Source: Rhodococcus_F sp040656415 (GTDB lineage Bacteria > Actinomycetota > Actinomycetes > Mycobacteriales > Mycobacteriaceae). Taken from it: 64,000 bases of DNA. This document shows positions 60,534-64,000 of this stretch, piece by piece. Position 1 is the first letter of the stretch; every line of letters begins with the position of its first letter. The position numbers were made by a program, and so were the translations under genes. The notes under the pieces are model-generated. The model had not been told where the DNA came from and searched no databases. It saw only the letters and a program-made list of their open reading frames with translations. The DNA is taken from assembly GCF_040656415.1 (NCBI RefSeq), contig NZ_JBFAMC010000004.1:354279-418278 (forward strand), written 5' to 3'.

Positions 60534-60902
60534 ATGGCTGAGATGACCGTGGAACTCGTCGCTGTGGAGCGACGGTTGTGGTCTGGTTCGGCGACTCTCG
60601 TCAGCGCGCAGACAACCGAGGGCGAGATTGGTGTCATGCCTGGGCATGAGCCGGTTCTCGGTGAGTTGGTCGAGGGCGGCGTGGTCTCGGTCACGACGAC
60701 CGACGGCGAACGTATCGTCGCAGCTGTGCACGGGGGGTTCCTGTCCGTGACCGCGAAGACTGTCACGATCCTTGCCGAGTCCGCCGACTTGGCCGAGGAT
60801 ATCGATGTGGCTGCGGCCAGGGCCACGCTCGACGCGGGTGGAGACGATCTCGAGGCGATTGCCATCGCCAAGGGGCGAATCCGTGCTGTAGAGCGCGCCT
60901 AG
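60534..60902 (+). CDS. atpC: ATP synthase subunit epsilon
   Basis: 122 residues, the short actinobacterial form. The N-terminal beta-sandwich is clear (VELVAVERRLWSGSATLVSAQTTEGEIGVMPGHEPVLGEL); the C-terminal helical part is brief. It couples the rotor and regulates hydrolysis. It is the last gene of the operon; the next frame starts 35 bp on. Confidence 0.95.
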   Translation: MAEMTVELVAVERRLWSGSATLVSAQTTEGEIGVMPGHEPVLGELVEGGVVSVTTTDGERIVAAVHGGFLSVTAKTVTILAESADLAEDIDVAAARATLDAGGDDLEAIAIAKGRIRAVERA

Positions 60903-60937
60903 GAAGACGCGAGAGACCGCGACGGAGCTGGCGACCA

Positions 60938-61372
60938 GTGGCAATCGGAATGACGGTGTTGATCATTCTGGTTGTGCTGGCCACAGCCTTCGTCGCGGTT
61001 CTCCTGTATCGGCTTGCAGTCATGCGCCGCGGGGGTACCGCGGCCATCCTCCGTGCGGTACCTGCCGCAGCGGGGATTGGGTGGCGCCACGGCGTCATCC
61101 GCTACGGCGAGAGTTCCCTCGTCTTCTTCAAGTTGTCGAGCTTGCGTCCCGGCCCTGATTCGCGCATCGAGCGCCAGGGCGTAGAAGTCGAAGGTCGTCG
61201 TAGCCCCGAAGGCTCCGAATTCGACATCATGTCCGACGAAATCGTCATCCTCTCGGTCAGGGACCGGGAAAGGGCATACGAGATCGCATTGGACGTCGGC
61301 GCGCTCACAGCGTTCCTGTCGTGGGTCGAGTCACGTCCGTCGGGCCGTTGGGTCCGCGGCCGGCGCGCCTGA
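60938..61372 (+). CDS. DUF2550 membrane protein
   Basis: 144 residues, GTG at 60938. One N-terminal span (MTVLIILVVLATAFVAVLLYRLAVM) followed by a soluble domain with the DUF2550 pattern GWRHGVIRYGESSLVFFKLSSLRPGPD and LSVRDRERAYEIALDVGALTAFLSWVESRP. This gene regularly follows atpC in mycolic-acid actinobacteria. Function unknown. Confidence 0.85.
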   Translation: MAIGMTVLIILVVLATAFVAVLLYRLAVMRRGGTAAILRAVPAAAGIGWRHGVIRYGESSLVFFKLSSLRPGPDSRIERQGVEVEGRRSPEGSEFDIMSDEIVILSVRDRERAYEIALDVGALTAFLSWVESRPSGRWVRGRRA

Positions 61373-61382
61373 TCAGGTCTGA

Positions 61383-61958
61383 TCAGGATTGCCCTGCTCC
61401 GGGCTTCCAGAGCACGTCACCTTCGGGATTGGCAAGTCTGCTCACGATGAACAGCAAGTCGGACAGCCGGTTGAGATATTTCGCCGGAAGAACGCTCGTA
61501 TTCTCCGGGCTTGCGTCGATGGCAGCCCACGCGGATCGTTCAGCCCGCCTCGTGACCGTTCGCGCAACGTGCAGCAGGGCTCCCAAGGGGGTGCCGCCCG
61601 GGAGTATGAACGAGTGCAGTGGCTCGAGGCGCTCGTTCAGCTCATCGCACCAGGCTTCGAGGCGGTCGACATATTCGTCGGTGATCCTGAGCGGCGGATG
61701 TTTCGGCTCGTCCACCACAGGTGTGGAAAGGTCGGCCCCTGCGTCGAACAGGTCATTCTGGATCTGCTGGAGGATCGACCGAATCTCCTCCGGCGGGTTG
61801 CCCAGCGCGATTGCTACTCCGATCGATGCGTTGGCCTCGTCGCAGTCGGCGTAAGCGATCAGACGCGGATCGTTCTTCGAAACGCGAGAGAAGTCACTGA
61901 GCCCAGTGGTTCCGTCGTCGCCCGTCCGCGTGTAGATCTTGGTGAGGTGTACGGCCAT
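61383..61958 (-). CDS. ATP:cob(I)alamin adenosyltransferase, PduO type
   Basis: 191 residues, ATG at 61958. Signature motifs TKIYTRTGDDGTTGLSDFSRVSKND (ATP-binding loop), FILPGGTPLGALLHVARTVTRRAER and YLNRLSDLLFIVSRLAN. It attaches the adenosyl group of coenzyme B12, needed by methylmalonyl-CoA mutase, which would follow the valine pathway at the start of the window. It converges with the DUF2550 gene and is divergent from murA. Confidence 0.94.
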   Translation of the reverse strand: MAVHLTKIYTRTGDDGTTGLSDFSRVSKNDPRLIAYADCDEANASIGVAIALGNPPEEIRSILQQIQNDLFDAGADLSTPVVDEPKHPPLRITDEYVDRLEAWCDELNERLEPLHSFILPGGTPLGALLHVARTVTRRAERSAWAAIDASPENTSVLPAKYLNRLSDLLFIVSRLANPEGDVLWKPGAGQS

Positions 61959-61964
61959 AACGTT

Positions 61965-61970
61965 ACGGTA
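61965..61970 (-). promoter_or_regulatory. -10 element of a probable leaderless adenosyltransferase transcript
   Basis: On the minus strand TACCGT ends 6 bp before the ATG, with no ribosome site. Confidence 0.45.
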
Positions 61971-61999
61971 CCGGCCACCCGGGCCGGCTTTCGTGGCTC

Positions 62000-62005
62000 T
62001 AGGCT
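62000..62005 (+). promoter_or_regulatory. -10 element of a probable leaderless murA transcript
   Basis: TAGGCT ends 7 bp before the murA GTG, with no ribosome site between. Confidence 0.5.
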
Positions 62006-62012
62006 ATGTTCC

Positions 62013-63290
62013 GTGAGCGAACGCTTCCTTGTTACTGGCGGTAGCCGCCTCGAAGGTGAAGTGTCTGTCGGGGGCGCGAAGAACAGCGTTCTCAAGCTGA
62101 TGGCGGCTGCGCTACTGGCGGAGGGCACCACAACTGTCACCAACTGCCCGGACATTCTCGACGTCCCACTCATGGCCGACGTCCTGCGTGGACTCGGATG
62201 CGAGGTGGAACTCGACGACTCGAACGTCCGAATCACCACCCCCGCTGAGCCCAAACATCATGCCGATTTCGCGGCAGTCCGCCAGTTCCGCGCGTCCGTG
62301 TGCGTCCTCGGCCCTCTCGTTGCTCGTTGCCGGCGTGCTGTCGTTGCGCTGCCCGGTGGTGATGCCATCGGTTCGAGGCCACTCGACATGCACCAGTCGG
62401 GTCTCAGGTTGCTCGGTGCGCACAGCACGATCGAACACGGTTGTGTGGTGGCTCAGGCGGATGATCTGCACGGAGCGAACATCCGCCTGGCCTTTCCGTC
62501 TGTAGGCGCGACCGAGAACATCCTGATGGCTGCGGTACTGGCCAACGGTGAGACGGTGATCGACAACGCAGCTCGCGAGCCCGAAATCGTCGACCTGTGC
62601 AACATGCTCGTCGAGATGGGAGCGAAGATCCAGGGGGCGGGGTCGTCGACGCTGACGATTCAGGGTGTCGCAAAGCTCCAGCCGACCACACACCGTGTCA
62701 TCGGTGACCGCATCGTCGCGGCGACGTGGGGGATTGCCGCATCGATGACGTGTGGCGATATCACCGTCCGCGGAATCAGCCCGAATCATCTTGGCCTGGT
62801 TCTAGACAAGCTACGGGTGGCGGGAGCCACGGTCACCGTCGAGTCCGATGGTTTCCGCGTGGTTCAGAAAGCCCGGCCGACGGCCGTGAATTTCGCGACG
62901 CTGCCGTATCCCGGATTTCCGACCGATCTGCAGCCGATGGCGATCGGGCTGGCTGCAGTGGCTGAGGGGACGTCGATGATCACAGAGAACGTCTTCGAGG
63001 CACGGTTCCGATTCGTCGAGGAGATGATTCGGCTGGGCGCGGATGCCAGAACGGATGGCCATCACGCGGTTATCCGTGGGATCGCGCAGTTGTCGAGTGC
63101 GCCAGTCTGGTCGTCGGACATCCGCGCCGGCGCGGGCCTCGTGCTGGCCGGTCTCGTTGCCGAGGGTGTCACGGAAGTGCATGACGTCTTCCACATCGAC
63201 CGTGGCTACCCGTATTTCGTCGAGATCCTCCAGAATCTCGGTGCCCAGATCGAGAGGGTAGGCACCGACTCTGCTGATAGGCCATGCTGA
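62013..63290 (+). CDS. murA: UDP-N-acetylglucosamine 1-carboxyvinyltransferase
   Basis: 425 residues from the GTG at 62013; the frame stays open upstream across the divergent gene and that part is discarded. Catalytic Lys23 (GGAKNS) is present. The active-site loop reads LPGGDAIGSRP, with Asp117 where most bacteria have Cys; the same residue and number occur in mycobacterial MurA, which is fosfomycin-insensitive. It makes UDP-GlcNAc-enolpyruvate, the first committed step of peptidoglycan. It lies upstream of the rRNA operon. Confidence 0.97.
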   Translation: MSERFLVTGGSRLEGEVSVGGAKNSVLKLMAAALLAEGTTTVTNCPDILDVPLMADVLRGLGCEVELDDSNVRITTPAEPKHHADFAAVRQFRASVCVLGPLVARCRRAVVALPGGDAIGSRPLDMHQSGLRLLGAHSTIEHGCVVAQADDLHGANIRLAFPSVGATENILMAAVLANGETVIDNAAREPEIVDLCNMLVEMGAKIQGAGSSTLTIQGVAKLQPTTHRVIGDRIVAATWGIAASMTCGDITVRGISPNHLGLVLDKLRVAGATVTVESDGFRVVQKARPTAVNFATLPYPGFPTDLQPMAIGLAAVAEGTSMITENVFEARFRFVEEMIRLGADARTDGHHAVIRGIAQLSSAPVWSSDIRAGAGLVLAGLVAEGVTEVHDVFHIDRGYPYFVEILQNLGAQIERVGTDSADRPC

Positions 63291-63579
63291 TGATCGATGA
63301 GTTCGGCATCACAACCACGATGTGACCTCGAGGGCTGGGATCACCTCCGGCTCACCGGATCTGACCACGGGAATCCGAACGAACGCCAACCGTGACCTGC
63401 CGATTTGGTTTTGGGCGTGGGGTGAGCGTAGTTTTGTTCGGGTCAGAGCGACACGGACGCCGACTTCCGCCTGAGGGCGGATGGCACGAGGTTGTACGGA
63501 GTGCCTGACAGTAGTTCGGAGTCCATCAGTATGTATGGTGGTACTCCAAATCTCTGGAATTCCTTGTCCGGGACCCGGT

Positions 63580-63608
63580 TTGCGCCTGTGTCGCGGTGAA
63601 GGTAGACT
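63580..63608 (+). promoter_or_regulatory. Main candidate rRNA promoter
   Basis: TTGCGC, 17-bp spacer, TAGACT, followed by GGAACGGTTGCC. The TAGACT -10 is also used by mycobacterial rrnA promoters. It lies about 300 bp before the 16S start, which is usual for actinobacteria. Confidence 0.6.
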
Positions 63609-63663
63609 GGAACGGTTGCCTCGGGGCTGCTGACGGTGGTGTTGGTGGTTCTGGTGTGTGCGT

Positions 63664-63678
63664 GTTCTTTGAGAACTC
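63664..63678 (+). promoter_or_regulatory. boxA-like antitermination element
   Basis: GTTCTTTGAGAACTC sits downstream of the main promoter, in the position and with the wording of the rRNA leader boxA region of mycobacteria. It would recruit Nus factors to protect rRNA transcription from Rho. Confidence 0.55.
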
Positions 63679-63912
63679 AACAGTGTGTCGATGAATGTCA
63701 GTGCCAAATTTTTTGGTGCCCGCATCGTTGTCGTGCCGGCCTCTTGTGTAGGGGTGGGTGTGGTGGTGGTGTGGGTGTGCTGGGTGCGTCTCATTTCTTC
63801 CGTCTGGGGCGTGCCGGCAGAGTTTTTGCTAGTTTGAGTTTTTTTGCTGGTGATTTGACTCTTTTTGTCTTTGACTGATTGGCAGGGTTTGGTCCCTGTT
63901 GATTGTGAGTCT

Positions 63913-64000
63913 TCAACGGAGAGTTTGATCCTGGCTCAGGACGAACGCTGGCGGCGTGCTTAACACATGCAAGTCGAGCGGTAAGGCCCTTCGGGGTACA
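63913..64000 (+). rRNA. rrs: 16S ribosomal RNA, 5' end (partial)
   Basis: AGAGTTTGATCCTGGCTCAG (63920-63939) is the universal 27F site, placing base 1 near 63913. GACGAACGCTGGCGGCGTGC, TTAACACATGCAAGTCGAG and CGGTAAGGCCCTTCGGGGTA follow. The last is characteristic of Rhodococcus. The gene runs off the window. Confidence 0.98.

Larger units (their letters stand above)
63291..63912 (+). promoter_or_regulatory. rRNA operon promoter and leader region
   Basis: 622 bp between murA and 16S. A hairpin TCCGCC-TGAG-GGCGGA (63466-63481) may end murA transcripts. Two candidate promoters follow. One is CTGACA (63505-63510), 19 bp, TATGTA (63530-63535). The better one is TTGCGC (63580-63585), 17 bp, TAGACT (63603-63608). 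The leader then carries GTTCTTTGAGAACTC (63664-63678), which resembles the boxA antitermination element of mycobacterial rRNA operons. A CCAAA/TTTGG hairpin near 63703 and T-rich processing sequence complete it. Confidence 0.6.

Noticed and set aside
61389..62012. Long N-terminal extension of murA
   Set aside because: It is antisense to the adenosyltransferase, and MurA homologues start at the GTG 62013 position.

Overview
The window is 64 kb of high-GC actinobacterial chromosome, most likely Rhodococcus or a close relative in the Nocardiaceae. The evidence is the gene order argS-lysA-hom-thrC-thrB-rho-rpmE-prfA-prmC-sua5-wecA-atp operon, a murA gene just upstream of an rRNA operon, mycofactocin-type short-chain dehydrogenases, many GTG starts with 1-4 bp gene overlaps, and a 16S rRNA 5' end that reads like Rhodococcus. 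No transposase, prophage or CRISPR array was seen.

Left half (1-29.6 kb), accessory catabolism. A valine-degradation operon comes first (isobutyryl-CoA dehydrogenase end, 3-hydroxyisobutyryl-CoA hydrolase, mmsB, enoyl-CoA hydratase; 1-3.0 kb), then a MarR regulator divergent from an epoxide-hydrolase-like enzyme. From 4.5 to 14.9 kb is the most unusual part. A sulfotransferase/SDR/DUF1214 operon is divergent from an IclR regulator. The regulator is followed by cysD, a cysN-cysC fusion, a CysQ fused to an NTF2-like domain, and a limonene-epoxide-hydrolase-like gene. Together these encode PAPS synthesis, sulfate transfer and PAP clearance. Each of the two operons carries upstream, in the same order and spacing, a box matching the KstR consensus and a 16-bp inverted repeat. 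A phosphotriesterase-family enzyme with a TetR regulator and a metabolite:H+ symporter follow.

From 17.3 to 29.6 kb lies a beta-oxidation-like island: CoA ligase, MaoC hydratase, several SDRs, three acyl-CoA dehydrogenases, quinone-oxidoreductase-type enzymes and a sugar-kinase-fold phosphotransferase. One acyl-CoA dehydrogenase plus the phosphotransferase looks like a split version of the animal ACAD10/11 fusion, which suggests handling of 4-hydroxyacyl-CoAs. The other two dehydrogenases look like a heteromeric pair.

Middle (30-39.4 kb): a recent tandem duplication of a mycofactocin-type SDR gene, a xylose isomerase and an SMP-30 family lactonase lying between two copies of a hairpin-forming repeat, tRNA-Arg(CCG), a phosphoketolase, and two membrane-anchored proteins (DUF305, DUF3105).

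Right half (39.6-64 kb), conserved core: argS, lysine/threonine synthesis (lysA, hom, thrC, thrB), transcription termination and translation genes (rho, rpmE, prfA, prmC, sua5), wecA, the complete F1Fo ATP synthase operon (atpI-B-E-F-H-A-G-D-C), a DUF2550 protein, a PduO-type cobalamin adenosyltransferase, murA with the fosfomycin-insensitive Cys-to-Asp change, and a promoter/leader region running into the 5' end of 16S rRNA.
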